Positions 8,875 through 17,782 of a stretch of DNA of 64,000 nt are shown here, in pieces. The stretch's first letter is position 1, and each line of letters starts with the position of its first letter. The notes below the pieces were generated by a model. The model saw only the letters and a program-made list of their open reading frames with translations, was not told the DNA's origin and did not search any database. Origin of the DNA: JBBQLG01 sp964251665. Its GTDB lineage: Bacteria > Bacteroidota > Bacteroidia > Cytophagales > Spirosomataceae. The stretch lies in NCBI GenBank assembly GCA_964251665.1, contig CAXUKO010000010.1, forward strand, positions 186,001 through 250,000. Direction: 5' to 3'. The translations under genes and the position numbers were made by a program.

Positions 8875-8952
8875 TACCCCAACCCCGGAAGGGGCTTCAT
8901 GGGATTGGCTACCGGTGGCTAACCGCGTGAAGCCCCTTCAGAGGGTGGGGTA
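8875..8952. repeat. Imperfect inverted repeat, REP-like
   Basis: Arms 8875-8899 (TACCCCAACCCCGGAAGG followed by GGCTTCA) and 8928-8952 are near-complementary around a 28-nt loop. It lies in the short gap between two co-oriented genes. The composition resembles dispersed CCCC/GGGG-AAG-type palindromes of Bacteroidota genomes, but only one copy is visible here. Confidence 0.5.
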
Positions 8953-8984
8953 ACACCGAACAAAAATTCTTTTCCGCAGCCCCC

Positions 8985-10136
8985 ATGTCCTCTAAACTCC
9001 GCCTGCTTTTTTTACTCATTGTCCTCACAAACTGTCACCGCTCAGCCACGACGCAGCCTGATACCATCTATTTTCCGGCTAAGGGCGCTGCCTGGGCGCA
9101 TCGCAAGCCAACGCAGGTGGGCATGAATGCAACGCTGCTCGATTCGGCGGTGGCCTTTGCCAAAACGCAGGAGACAACGCAAATGAAGCCTGACTTCTCC
9201 ACACAAGAGCAGATTTTTGGCAAGTTGCTCGGTCCCATGCCTGCGAGTCGGGCGAAAACGAATGGCCTGGTCATACGGCATGGCTACATCGTGGCTGAAT
9301 GGGGTGATACGGAAGCTGTTGACCCAACGTACAGTGTTGCCAAAAGCCTGCTGTCGACCGTTTTGGGGATTTCGATAGACCGGAGCATGATTAAAGACAT
9401 TCACGACCCGGTAATCAATTATGTGAAGGATGGTGGTTATGAGTCGGCGCAAAACCGGCCGGTAACCTGGCAATATCACGCGCAGCAGACCAGCGAGTGG
9501 GAGGGCAACATGTGGGGCAAGAACAGTGATTTCGTGGGGAAAGAAGCCTTTGGACAGGGCGAACGCAAACCCCGCGACCTAAAAACCCCCGGCACGTATT
9601 GGGAGTACAACGATGTTCGGATAAACCGGTTCGCACTCTCGTTGCTGCGCATCTGGAAGAAGCCAATGCCCGACGTGGTGCGTGATGAAATCTTTAACCC
9701 AATTGGCGCATCTAATACGTGGCAATACATTCCCTATCCGGTAGCTATGGCCGAGGTGAACGGCAAACAGATGCCCTCGGTCAGTGGGGGAACGCGCTGG
9801 GGTGGGGGCTTACGCATCAGTGCCCGCGACGAAGCCCGTTTCGGCTACTTATTTCTGCGGAACGGTCGCTGGGGGAGCAAACAGATTGTGTCGGAAAGCT
9901 GGGTGAAACAGGCTACTACTCGTGGAACGGTAGGCCCCGATTATGGCTACCTTTGGTGGCTGAACACCGAGCGAAAAGCCTGGCCCGATGCCCCTGCCAA
10001 CAGCTATGCAGCCTTGGGGGCCGGTTCCAATACGATCTATGTCGATCCAGCCAACGACATCGTCATTGTCTGGCGGTGGCATAACGGCAGCCCGAACGAA
10101 CTCATTAAACGGGTGCTCGCGTCTGTAAAAAAATAG
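8985..10136 (+). CDS. Beta-lactamase-fold serine hydrolase, lipoprotein
   Basis: A lipoprotein-type signal (LIVLTNC, Cys about residue 18) leads into a class C beta-lactamase/DD-peptidase fold. The SxxK nucleophile motif is SVAK (about residue 117) and the YxN motif is YND in the WEYNDVRIN segment. The third active-site motif is not the classical KTG; the C-terminal GAGSNTIYV region occupies that place. Such proteins are esterases, DD-carboxypeptidases or amidases more often than true beta-lactamases. Downstream is a 63-bp perfect palindrome. No evidence here for antibiotic hydrolysis. Confidence 0.88.
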   Translation: MSSKLRLLFLLIVLTNCHRSATTQPDTIYFPAKGAAWAHRKPTQVGMNATLLDSAVAFAKTQETTQMKPDFSTQEQIFGKLLGPMPASRAKTNGLVIRHGYIVAEWGDTEAVDPTYSVAKSLLSTVLGISIDRSMIKDIHDPVINYVKDGGYESAQNRPVTWQYHAQQTSEWEGNMWGKNSDFVGKEAFGQGERKPRDLKTPGTYWEYNDVRINRFALSLLRIWKKPMPDVVRDEIFNPIGASNTWQYIPYPVAMAEVNGKQMPSVSGGTRWGGGLRISARDEARFGYLFLRNGRWGSKQIVSESWVKQATTRGTVGPDYGYLWWLNTERKAWPDAPANSYAALGAGSNTIYVDPANDIVIVWRWHNGSPNELIKRVLASVKK

Positions 10137-10147
10137 GGGTTGGGTTC

Positions 10148-10210
10148 GTCAAGGGGATAAAAACAGATGCCATATCTTGGAGATATGGCATCTGTTTTTA
10201 TCCCCTTGAC
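10148..10210. terminator. Perfect 30-bp-arm palindrome between convergent genes
   Basis: Arms 10148-10177 and 10181-10210 are perfectly complementary with the 3-nt loop TGG. The stem begins GTCAAGGGGATAAAAACAG and is much longer than a usual terminator. It lies between the stop codons of two convergent genes, so bidirectional termination is the simplest role. AAAAA and TTTTT tracts sit inside the stem. Confidence 0.75.
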
Positions 10211-10227
10211 GGGGCATTATCACCTGC

Positions 10228-11331
10228 TTACTTCCCATAGTACTGTTTTGCCAGCGTATAATAATTCCAGAGCATATGATGCAGGAAAACCTGCTTAGGG
10301 TCGTCAGGAAAGGTTTTTCGGTACGCATCAGCGGGCAGCAGCACAATAGGTACACCCGCCCGCATGTAGTTGCTGCCCGGTGCATAAGCCGGTTGTTTTA
10401 ACTGCGGTACCGTCTTTTTTACCTGCGAATACACCACGTTGCCGAGGTATTTCTGAAACCGTTGCTGTGCCGTGCGGGTGGCTTTGTCCATCTTGTTAAA
10501 CACGTGGGTCGCATACCAGCGCACCAGCGTCGGCTGTTTTTTAAGGGCCAGTTTTACATTCACGAATGGGTTAATGGGATTAAAATCGCTGATGCGCTGT
10601 ACGGTAAACGGCGTTTCGGGTACCCAGTCCAACCCGTTGACTACGTTGAACCCCCAGCCGTTACGGGTTAAAAAATCATAATCATAGGCGTAGTACATAT
10701 TGCCCGGTTTAGGCGCTGCACTACAATACGTTTTATAAACGAGATCCCTGGGTAACCCACCGTTTTCGGTCAGGTAATGCAGGTAGGAGCGCAGCAGAAA
10801 CGCAATGGCACCTCCCTGACTGTGGCCCATGATGATGAACTCCCGAACCCCGGTGCCGTAAGCCAGCCGCACCTGCTCCAGAATGGTAGGTGCCAGACTG
10901 CCCAGGCTCACGAGCCAGCCCGTATGCACCATAGCCGCCGGGTTTTCGGCCAGTTTGTAGGTGAAACGGGTACTGTCATTCAGCGTGATTGCACCCGTAG
11001 CGGGCACCATAGCGGCATAAAAATTCGCCAGCCAGCTTGGTAGTTGCGCCGTAGTGCCGCGCAGGCTGATGACGGCTACGGTATCGTCGCGCAGCCAGAA
11101 ATCCCAGCGGTTATCGAGACCAACGGTGGGCGAACGATAGATGCGACGACAGCCTACGGGCGCGGGAACCTGCTCGCCTGCCCGCACGGCATCGCCCTGC
11201 CGCGATGATATACTCAGGAGTGATAAGTACTCATCAATGTCAAAACCGGGTTTCAGTTGGGCCGCAGCAGGCTGGGCGTGTAACGAACCCGTAAACAGTA
11301 TAAACAGCAGAAAGACTGAACAAAAGCGCAT
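10228..11331 (-). CDS. Secreted class 3 (lipase_3) lipase-like hydrolase
   Basis: A signal peptide (residues 1-19, SLHAQ) is followed by a class 3 lipase fold. The nucleophile elbow is GHSQGG in the segment IIMGHSQGGAIAFL (about residue 170). The preceding VISLRGT segment matches the oxyanion region seen before lipase_3 domains. The enzyme should hydrolyse acylglycerols or other esters in the periplasm or outside the cell. Length, 367 residues, is normal. Convergent with the serine hydrolase gene across the palindrome. Confidence 0.85.
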   Translation of the reverse strand: MRFCSVFLLFILFTGSLHAQPAAAQLKPGFDIDEYLSLLSISSRQGDAVRAGEQVPAPVGCRRIYRSPTVGLDNRWDFWLRDDTVAVISLRGTTAQLPSWLANFYAAMVPATGAITLNDSTRFTYKLAENPAAMVHTGWLVSLGSLAPTILEQVRLAYGTGVREFIIMGHSQGGAIAFLLRSYLHYLTENGGLPRDLVYKTYCSAAPKPGNMYYAYDYDFLTRNGWGFNVVNGLDWVPETPFTVQRISDFNPINPFVNVKLALKKQPTLVRWYATHVFNKMDKATRTAQQRFQKYLGNVVYSQVKKTVPQLKQPAYAPGSNYMRAGVPIVLLPADAYRKTFPDDPKQVFLHHMLWNYYTLAKQYYGK

Positions 11332-11537
11332 GAGATAATGGGTTGAATAACAGAATTCTACATGAAGGCACTAAAATAAACAGAAGTATCGGGGTGGCAT
11401 ACACAGCTAACTATGGGTTAGACAGTTGTTAATTTTTATCCGAAAAAGCCGGACGAAACAGCTACACTGTTTGTTGTGGTTACTGACAAAATTGGGGACA
11501 CTCCGTCCATCTATTAACCAGCCCAGCACTTAGCAGC

Positions 11538-11711
11538 ATGAGTATTAACGAAGTACGCGAGAAACTCCACCTTCTCGTCGATGACATACAGGATGAATAC
11601 GTCCTGCGGGGTTTTTACCGCTCCCTGATGCGTGAACAGAGCGATGCGGCCGAAAACAAACCCGAGCCCGATGAAAAAGCCAAAGCACCGCGTCGGCGCA
11701 AAAGCAATTAA
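11538..11711 (+). CDS. Small hypothetical protein, 57 aa, antitoxin-like N-terminus
   Basis: ATG at 11538, TAA at 11709-11711. The N-terminal half (MSINEVREKLHLLVDDIQDE, then YVLRGFYRSL) has the helix pattern of small Bacteroidota proteins often found as addiction-module antitoxin subunits: a short helix, a D/E-rich turn, a second helix. The tail is highly charged (KPEPDEKAKAPRRRKSN). No toxin gene lies next to it. It is 35 nt upstream of the Wzi-like gene and could share its transcript. Confidence 0.6.
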   Translation: MSINEVREKLHLLVDDIQDEYVLRGFYRSLMREQSDAAENKPEPDEKAKAPRRRKSN

Positions 11712-11746
11712 CTTGCCCGTCTGATTCTTACCTCATTCATCAGGCG

Positions 11747-13258
11747 ATGCTTCAACTGGTCCGTTCACTGCTTTGCGTTAGCCTTTTTCTGCCCGGAGTG
11801 GGACTTACCCTGGCGCAGTCGGTTAGTCTGAATCGCCGGTCGCCGGTCCGCTTCTCGGCTGAAGTCGGCGCGTATGCCGCCACTGCCAGCCGGACCCCGT
11901 TCTGGCTGCGGAGTAATCAGTGGGGCAGCACGCCAATCCAGAATCCGGCCGGTACGCTGCGGGTAGGGGCAGGCCGGGCGTATCAGGGTATTGATTCGTT
12001 GCGGCCGCACCGGATTCGCTGGATGTTCGGGGCAGAGGTCGTGGGCAATCTGAACCGCGATCAGGCAGTGCAGGGCCGTCAGCAGTTCCTGATCCCCGAA
12101 GCGGTAGCCGCCGTGCGGTGGCGGGCTGTTGAACTCTGGGTTGGCCGTCGCCGACAGATCACTGGTATCGTAGATACGCTGCTTTCGTCGGGCTCGTTTG
12201 ATGTTTCGGGGAATGCCCTGCCCATCCCAAAAATCGAAATTGCCCTGCCCGATTATGTGCCGATTCCGTTTCTGGGCGGTGCCGTAGCGGTTAAGGGGAC
12301 GTTTTCGCACGGGCTTTTTAATGTGCACTACATTCAGCACGCGTATCTGCATCAAAAAACCCTTTACCTGCGCTTCGGTCGGTCGCGCAGTCCAATACAG
12401 GGGCAGCTCGGAATCAACCATCAGGTGCAGTGGGCGGGTGAGGCCGATTACCTCAAAAACAACGTAGTGGCGGTAAACGGGCGGCTGACGAATAATTTTC
12501 ACGATTACCTGACGGGCGTGGTGCTGGGTAAAATTCCCGACGACTACCAGAACGACCGCTTTACCAACTTCGACGGGGCTAACCGCATCGGCAATCACCT
12601 TGGTAGTGTCGACATGGCCCTGACGCTCAGACGCCGGGGGGCTGCCTGGCTGGTATACCATCAGCACCCCTACGAAGACGCCAGTGGTACGGCCTGGCGC
12701 AATTTCCCCGATGGTCTCTACGGCCTGAGCTGGCAGAATCAAACCGAACCGAGTGCGGGGCGAGGCTGGTACTGGCGTCGGATTGTGGGTGAGGTGATGG
12801 CCGCAGCCAATCAGTCGGGAGCCGTGTTTAAATCGCCCACGCAGAGTTTTACCGGGGCCGACAACTACTATAATCACTTGCAGTACATACAGGGGTGGTC
12901 GTATTTCGGGCAAACCATCGGCACGCCCTTTATCGTGCCGGGGCCGGACATTGCTAATCCGCCCACGACCGGTTTGTACTTCCCCTATAACCGCGTTATG
13001 GCGTATTATACCGCCTTTGAAGCACTGGCCGGGGGCCGGGCTACGGTACAGGGCCGGTTGTCGTTTAGCCGGAATCAGGGCTACTACGATGGCCCGAATG
13101 CTGACCGGACACTGCATCAGTTTTCGGGCATGGTGCGGGTATCGCTGCCGCTGCGGTCGCTGGCTAACACGGTGTTGTCGGGTGCTCTTGCCGTTGATGA
13201 GGGCGATTTGCTGAACCGGGCGGTGGGTGGGTCTGTTAGCCTACGCCGTATCTGGTAA
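11747..13258 (+). CDS. Capsule assembly Wzi-family outer-membrane protein
   Basis: A signal peptide (residues 1-24, TLAQS) precedes a long chain of alternating polar/hydrophobic strands consistent with an outer-membrane beta-barrel. The early segment TASRTPFWLRSNQWG and the GAGRAYQG segment are characteristic of the Bacteroidota Wzi-like capsule assembly family. Wzi of enterobacteria is an outer-membrane lectin that holds capsule polymer at the surface; here the role is assigned by family only. Length, 503 residues, fits. No capsule biosynthesis genes are adjacent. Confidence 0.85.
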   Translation: MLQLVRSLLCVSLFLPGVGLTLAQSVSLNRRSPVRFSAEVGAYAATASRTPFWLRSNQWGSTPIQNPAGTLRVGAGRAYQGIDSLRPHRIRWMFGAEVVGNLNRDQAVQGRQQFLIPEAVAAVRWRAVELWVGRRRQITGIVDTLLSSGSFDVSGNALPIPKIEIALPDYVPIPFLGGAVAVKGTFSHGLFNVHYIQHAYLHQKTLYLRFGRSRSPIQGQLGINHQVQWAGEADYLKNNVVAVNGRLTNNFHDYLTGVVLGKIPDDYQNDRFTNFDGANRIGNHLGSVDMALTLRRRGAAWLVYHQHPYEDASGTAWRNFPDGLYGLSWQNQTEPSAGRGWYWRRIVGEVMAAANQSGAVFKSPTQSFTGADNYYNHLQYIQGWSYFGQTIGTPFIVPGPDIANPPTTGLYFPYNRVMAYYTAFEALAGGRATVQGRLSFSRNQGYYDGPNADRTLHQFSGMVRVSLPLRSLANTVLSGALAVDEGDLLNRAVGGSVSLRRIW

Positions 13259-13482
13259 AACCTGGCTCCCTGGTCGGGCCGGTTTTGCCGCCTGTTGCTG
13301 CTCCTGCGAACAGACCGGTGACTCATTAGTTAATAAAACAGGCTCAATCTGGTAACTTTTTAAGTTAACATTGAGTATGCATACCGTAAGGCCATTGACG
13401 GACAGACGCTTATCTTTGAGTTCTCCTGGTTAAGCACCTGTCGCTGTGACTGTTCTAAGCATGAATCATTAAAATACCACTG

Positions 13483-14028
13483 ATGATGTCTTCCTCTGAC
13501 TTGACCCCCGGCAGTGGTTCATTTACAACCACATCGCCCCATTTTCCGCTCCTGTGCGGTCTGGAGTTTTTGCAACGCCCTGTCCGTCTGGCCGGTGCCA
13601 GTCAACTGGATTTCGACCAGTTTCTGGGTCTGGCTATTACCCATCACTGGCAGTTCGACCGGCACCGGGTCCGGTTATTTCTACAGAACCCGGCGCACGC
13701 ACTGGTCGTGACCGACCGTCGGCGGCAGATTCAGTTTGTGAATCGGGGCTTTACCCGCATGACAGGTTACACCCCCGATGAAACAGCAGGGCAAACACCC
13801 TCATTTTTGCAGGGACCGGAAACCGCGCCCGAAACCCGGCAGGCTATCCGCGACTGCCTGTCGGTGGATAAACCGTTCGCCGGAAATATCGTAAACTACC
13901 GTAAAAACGGGGAACTGTACTGGTGTCAGGTATCCATTGAACCGCTCCTGAACCTGAAGCAGCAGGTTGTTCACTACATAGCCTTCGAGCGCGAAGTAAG
14001 CCATGCCACCGATACCGTAGTGTATTGA
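13483..14028 (+). CDS. PAS/LOV-like sensor domain protein lacking the photoactive cysteine
   Basis: The C-terminal two thirds (about residues 68-175) form a single PAS domain of LOV type: TDRRRQIQFVNRGFTRMTGY, then GQTPSFLQGPETAPETRQ, then NYRKNGELYW and VSIEPL. In true LOV photoreceptors the GxNCRFLQ motif supplies the cysteine that bonds flavin; here the motif reads GQTPSFLQ (residues 103-110) with proline at position 106. The protein has no output domain and about 65 residues of N-terminal cap. It may bind flavin without a photoadduct, or another ligand. A -7-like TATCTTTG lies at 13411-13418. It stands alone and ends at a hairpin. Confidence 0.82.
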   Translation: MMSSSDLTPGSGSFTTTSPHFPLLCGLEFLQRPVRLAGASQLDFDQFLGLAITHHWQFDRHRVRLFLQNPAHALVVTDRRRQIQFVNRGFTRMTGYTPDETAGQTPSFLQGPETAPETRQAIRDCLSVDKPFAGNIVNYRKNGELYWCQVSIEPLLNLKQQVVHYIAFEREVSHATDTVVY

Positions 14029-14033
14029 AAAGC

Positions 14034-14067
14034 CACCGGGTGTTCGGCCACTGCTGAACACCCGGTG
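14034..14067. terminator. Hairpin between convergent genes
   Basis: Perfect 12-bp arms, CACCGGGTGTTC (14034-14045) and GAACACCCGGTG (14056-14067), with a 10-nt loop, between the ends of the PAS gene and the amidase gene. Confidence 0.7.
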
Positions 14068-14073
14068 ACGGTG

Positions 14074-15702
14074 TCAGGCCGGAATCAGGCTGTTGAGAAA
14101 TTTCGGGGCCGTCCGCTTGTTGGTAGCCTGTTCAAAGGCATAAGCAAGGCCTAACAACGGGCCTTCCTGATACGCCCCGGCGATGAGCGAGAACCCGACC
14201 GGTAGTTCATGCACCCGGCCCATCGGCACGGTAATGTGCGGATACCCCGCCATAGCCGCCGGGGGACAGAAATAGAAACCCGTGTCGTAGTCGCCGTTGA
14301 CCAGGTCAATGCAGCCCGCGTACCCGATGCTGGTCCCGGCAATTGCATCCAGCTTGTGCTGGCTCATCAGGGCGTCGATCCGTTGTCGGGAGGATCGGGT
14401 CTTTTTCAGCGCGTCGGTGTATTCGCTGCTGTCAAGACCACCTTTCTGGTCACTGCTTTCGAGTGTTTCCTGCTTGAAGTACGGCATCGCTTTGGCTTCG
14501 TTTTTCCGGTTAAAGGCAATCACATCGGCCAGCGTTTTCACGGGCGCATTGGCCGTCGACAGATACTTGTTGACGCCCGCCTTGAACTCGTACTGCAACA
14601 CGGTAAACTCGGCTGAACCAATATCGCTCAAACTCTTGAGCAGTTCGACTTCCACAATGGTGGCCCCCTGCTTTTTCAGCGTCTCAATGGCTTGCTTATA
14701 TAAGCTTACCACGCCTTCGTGGCCGGTCAGAAAAGCCTTTTCAACCCCGATGCGCTTGCCCTTCAGGCTGCTGGCGTCCAGAAACCGGGTGTACTCTTTT
14801 TCAGCCTTGCCCTTGCTTTCGGCCGTCACGGCATCGGCCGGGTCAACGCCAGCCATCACGCCCAGCAGCAAAGCGGCATCCTTCACGGTTCGGGTCATGG
14901 GACCAGCGGTATCCTGCGTGCTTGAAATGGGAATAATCCCGCTCCGGCTCACTAAACCGACCGTTGGTTTTATGCCGACCAGGCCGCAAAACGACGCGGG
15001 CGCAATGACCGACCCATCGGTTTCGGTGCCGACTGCTACCGCGCACAGGTTAGCAGCTACAGCCGCCCCCGACCCCGAACTGGAGCCGCACGGGCTGCGA
15101 TCCAGCACGAACGGGTTTTTCGTTTGTCCGCCCCGGCTGCTCCAGCCGCTCGATGAGCGTGTGGAGCGGAAGTTTGCCCACTCACTCAGGTTCGTTTTGC
15201 CCAGGATGACCGCACCCGCATCGCGCAGTTGTTTAGCCACGAACGCATCCGTGGCCGCTTTATGACCCGCCAGTGCCAGCGCTCCGGCGGTGGTCATCAT
15301 CTTGTCGCCGGTGTCAATATTGTCTTTGATCAGGATGGGGATGCCATGCAGGGGGCCGCGTACCTTACCGGCTTTCCGTTCAGCGTCCATCGCTTCGGCG
15401 ATGGTCATGGCATCGGGATTGACCTCAATAACGGAGTTGAGCACGGGTCCCTTTTTGTCAATAGCGTCGATTCGATCCAGGTAGAGTCTGGTGAGCGCGG
15501 CTGCGGTGTAGGTGCCCGCTTTCATTTTCTCCTGGAGCGCGTCGATGGTCGTTTCGTTCAGCTCGAAAGTATCGGTGTAAGGGGCAGGAGCGGTCGGAGA
15601 CTGTCCGGTTTTTTCGGTAGACGATGTGCAGGCGGTTACAGCGAGCGTGGTTGCGGCCAACCCGGCCGCCGAACTTTGTTTGATGAAGGATCTGCGTTTC
15701 AT
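14074..15702 (-). CDS. Amidase signature family protein, Tat or lipoprotein export
   Basis: The start chosen is the ATG at 15702, giving MKRRSFIKQSSAAG: a twin-arginine-type signal that also contains a possible lipobox (VTAC). The amidase signature follows: the lysine of the Ser-cisSer-Lys triad in PILIKDNID and the glycine/serine loop CGSSSGSGAAVAAN, with GTETDGSV and GLVGIKPT downstream. The protein is 542 residues. Enzymes of this class hydrolyse amide bonds, from acyl amides to peptides. The frame stays open upstream of 15702 but that part has no protein-like character. It is divergent from the acyl-CoA dehydrogenase cluster. Confidence 0.92.
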   Translation of the reverse strand: MKRRSFIKQSSAAGLAATTLAVTACTSSTEKTGQSPTAPAPYTDTFELNETTIDALQEKMKAGTYTAAALTRLYLDRIDAIDKKGPVLNSVIEVNPDAMTIAEAMDAERKAGKVRGPLHGIPILIKDNIDTGDKMMTTAGALALAGHKAATDAFVAKQLRDAGAVILGKTNLSEWANFRSTRSSSGWSSRGGQTKNPFVLDRSPCGSSSGSGAAVAANLCAVAVGTETDGSVIAPASFCGLVGIKPTVGLVSRSGIIPISSTQDTAGPMTRTVKDAALLLGVMAGVDPADAVTAESKGKAEKEYTRFLDASSLKGKRIGVEKAFLTGHEGVVSLYKQAIETLKKQGATIVEVELLKSLSDIGSAEFTVLQYEFKAGVNKYLSTANAPVKTLADVIAFNRKNEAKAMPYFKQETLESSDQKGGLDSSEYTDALKKTRSSRQRIDALMSQHKLDAIAGTSIGYAGCIDLVNGDYDTGFYFCPPAAMAGYPHITVPMGRVHELPVGFSLIAGAYQEGPLLGLAYAFEQATNKRTAPKFLNSLIPA

Positions 15703-15906
15703 TAAAAGGATGATTGCTGAATGGGTTCGATGAAGCGTTAAAGATTGACAGAAATGGGCATGTTTCAAAGTTGCCCGCCCGCTGTGGCCGACCGTTTTGG
15801 TGAGTATCGGCTGGGTAAATTGTCGGAAAGACACCCGCGCCAAAACATTTGCGTTGGGTTCCACAGTTTCATATACATGGCGCCATACGACGTCATAACA
15901 CCATTC

Positions 15907-17040
15907 ATGACAGTTGCTCAATTAGAAACCAGCCGGTTAACGGACCTGCTGCGACGTATTGCCGACCAGGCTCCGGCAACGGACACCGACGGCGATTTTC
16001 CAACTGATGCCTTTACCTGGCTGTCCGAAGCAGGTGCGCTGGCGGTTACCCTGCCCGGTCATGCGCTCGACCTGACCAAGCCCAACATGGCTCGGCTGCT
16101 AAACCTGCTGAAGCGCATTGGGGCCGCTAACCTGGCCGTGGGCCGGGTCTACGAAGGCCATATCAACGCCCTGCAACTCATTCACCTGCACGCCACTCCG
16201 GCGCAGCAACGACGCTGGCAAAACGATGTAGCCCTGCATAACCGGCTGTTCAGCGTCTGGAACACGCAGGCCGACAACGGTATCCGTATTCATACCCTGG
16301 GCAATGGACAGTACCGGCTCGAAGGGGCGAAAACGTTCTGTTCGGGAGCGGGCTGGGTCAGTCGGCCGCTTATTACAGGCGAACTGGTTGGCGGACCAAA
16401 ACGGGGTTGGCAGATGGTGGTGGTACCCACCGAAACGGTGCAGCCGCTGCCCGAAGACCGGCGTTTCTGGCAACCGCTGGGTATGCGCGCATCGGCCTCG
16501 TTCCGGCTGGACTTTACCGGTGTAGAAATAGCGGAGGAGGACCTGCTGGGGCAACCCGGCGCTTACTACCGGCAGCCTCATTTCAGCGGGGGCGCCATCC
16601 GGTTTGCTGCCGTGCAACTCGGCGGGGCCGAAGCCCTGTTCGATGCCACAAAGGCGTACCTGACCGAACTGGGCCGTACCGGCGATGTGTTTCAGCAAAC
16701 GCGGCTGGCCGAGATGGCTTACCTGATTGAGTCCGGGAATCAATGGCTGCAAACCGCCGGGACAAAGACCGATGCGTGGCTTAGTCAGGGCGAAACGGCG
16801 GAGACAATTGTGGCCTATGCGAACATGACCCGGACGGCCATTGAAGAAATCTGCCTGCGGGTGATGCCTTTAGCCGAAAAGTCGGTGGGCGCGCGGGGAC
16901 TGATGCGGCCCCTGCCATTCGAGCGTATTCACCGCGATCTTACCTTCTACCTGCGTCAACCCGCCCCGGACGCCACCCTGACCGATATTGGTCGTTACGT
17001 GCTGACCCATACCACCGATGCCAACGATCTCTGGACATAA
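15907..17040 (+). CDS. Acyl-CoA dehydrogenase family protein, first gene of a four-enzyme cluster
   Basis: About 377 residues from the ATG at 15907; a further in-frame ATG at 15877 is possible. The order is an N-terminal helical domain, a central beta domain (FSVWNTQADNG, GAKTFCSGAGWV) and a C-terminal four-helix domain ending in GARGLMRPLPFERIHRD. This is the acyl-CoA dehydrogenase fold, with FAD as cofactor. The catalytic glutamate cannot be placed with confidence, so the substrate need not be a CoA ester. The stop overlaps the start of the PIG-L gene by 23 nt, indicating coupled translation. Confidence 0.86.
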   Translation: MTVAQLETSRLTDLLRRIADQAPATDTDGDFPTDAFTWLSEAGALAVTLPGHALDLTKPNMARLLNLLKRIGAANLAVGRVYEGHINALQLIHLHATPAQQRRWQNDVALHNRLFSVWNTQADNGIRIHTLGNGQYRLEGAKTFCSGAGWVSRPLITGELVGGPKRGWQMVVVPTETVQPLPEDRRFWQPLGMRASASFRLDFTGVEIAEEDLLGQPGAYYRQPHFSGGAIRFAAVQLGGAEALFDATKAYLTELGRTGDVFQQTRLAEMAYLIESGNQWLQTAGTKTDAWLSQGETAETIVAYANMTRTAIEEICLRVMPLAEKSVGARGLMRPLPFERIHRDLTFYLRQPAPDATLTDIGRYVLTHTTDANDLWT

Positions 17041-17773
17041 ACAGGCCGAGTTGCTGGCCCGCAGTCCGGCCCGGCCCATAACCGACGTAACCGAATTTGG
17101 CAGGACGCTGGTTGTCGCTCCCCACCCCGATGATGAGTCGCTGGGCGCGGGCGGGGCCATTGCGCTGCTGCGCGATGCCAACGTACCGGTTCATGTGCTA
17201 TTTGTTAGTGATGGTAGTCAGTCACACCCGAACTCACCCACGTATCCAGCCCGGCGACTGAGTGAATTGCGGGAAGACGAGGCCCGGCAGGCTTTACACA
17301 TCCTGAATGTGACGCCTGAGTCGGCCATATTCTTACGGCTGCCCGATACTCAGGTACCAACACCGAACGACGTGGAATTTGCCCCAGCGGTCGACGCCGT
17401 ATGGCGCATACTCAATGAACTGAAACCTGATACGGTACTGGTGCCCTGGCGTCGTGATCCGCACCGCGACCACCGCGCTACCTGGCAACTGCTGTATGAG
17501 GCCGTACAAAAACAGGCTTTACAACCCCGGTGGCTCGAATACCCGATCTGGCTTTGGGAATTAGGTGGTGAAGCCGATCAGCCCCGGCCCGGCGAAGTTC
17601 GGGTGCTGCAAATATCCATTGGACTGGCAGTTGACCGGAAGAAACGGGCCATTGCCGCCCACCGTTCACAGGTGACACGGCTGATTAACGATGACCCTAC
17701 GGCGTTTTACCTCTCGCCCGAGTTACTGGCTCATTTCGACGTACCGCACGAATTGTTTTTTGAACCGATCTGA
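17018..17773 (+). CDS. PIG-L/LmbE family N-deacetylase
   Basis: The zinc-binding motif PHPDDE is at residues 35-40 and a second metal segment, DPHRDHRATW, lies near residue 150. PIG-L/LmbE proteins remove acetyl groups from N-acetylglucosamine-containing small molecules or lipids, as in GPI, mycothiol and bacillithiol synthesis. At 251 residues with no signal peptide it is a normal cytoplasmic member. It begins inside the end of the acyl-CoA dehydrogenase gene and is followed after 9 nt by the methyltransferase gene. The acceptor is unknown. Confidence 0.93.
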   Translation: MPTISGHKQAELLARSPARPITDVTEFGRTLVVAPHPDDESLGAGGAIALLRDANVPVHVLFVSDGSQSHPNSPTYPARRLSELREDEARQALHILNVTPESAIFLRLPDTQVPTPNDVEFAPAVDAVWRILNELKPDTVLVPWRRDPHRDHRATWQLLYEAVQKQALQPRWLEYPIWLWELGGEADQPRPGEVRVLQISIGLAVDRKKRAIAAHRSQVTRLINDDPTAFYLSPELLAHFDVPHELFFEPI

Positions 17774-17782
17774 CTGTTTTCC

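Noticed and set aside
8985..10136. Beta-lactamase resistance gene
   Set aside because: SxxK and YxN are present but there is no KTG motif, and most lipoproteins of this type are esterases or peptidases; no resistance claim is made.
11765..13117. A 450-codon frame antisense to the Wzi-like gene
   Set aside because: It mirrors the real gene in GC-rich sequence; the plus-strand frame has a signal peptide and family motifs, while this frame has none.
15745..15906. Longer start for the acyl-CoA dehydrogenase
   Set aside because: The extra residues do not resemble the family, and this part also serves as the divergent upstream region of the amidase gene.
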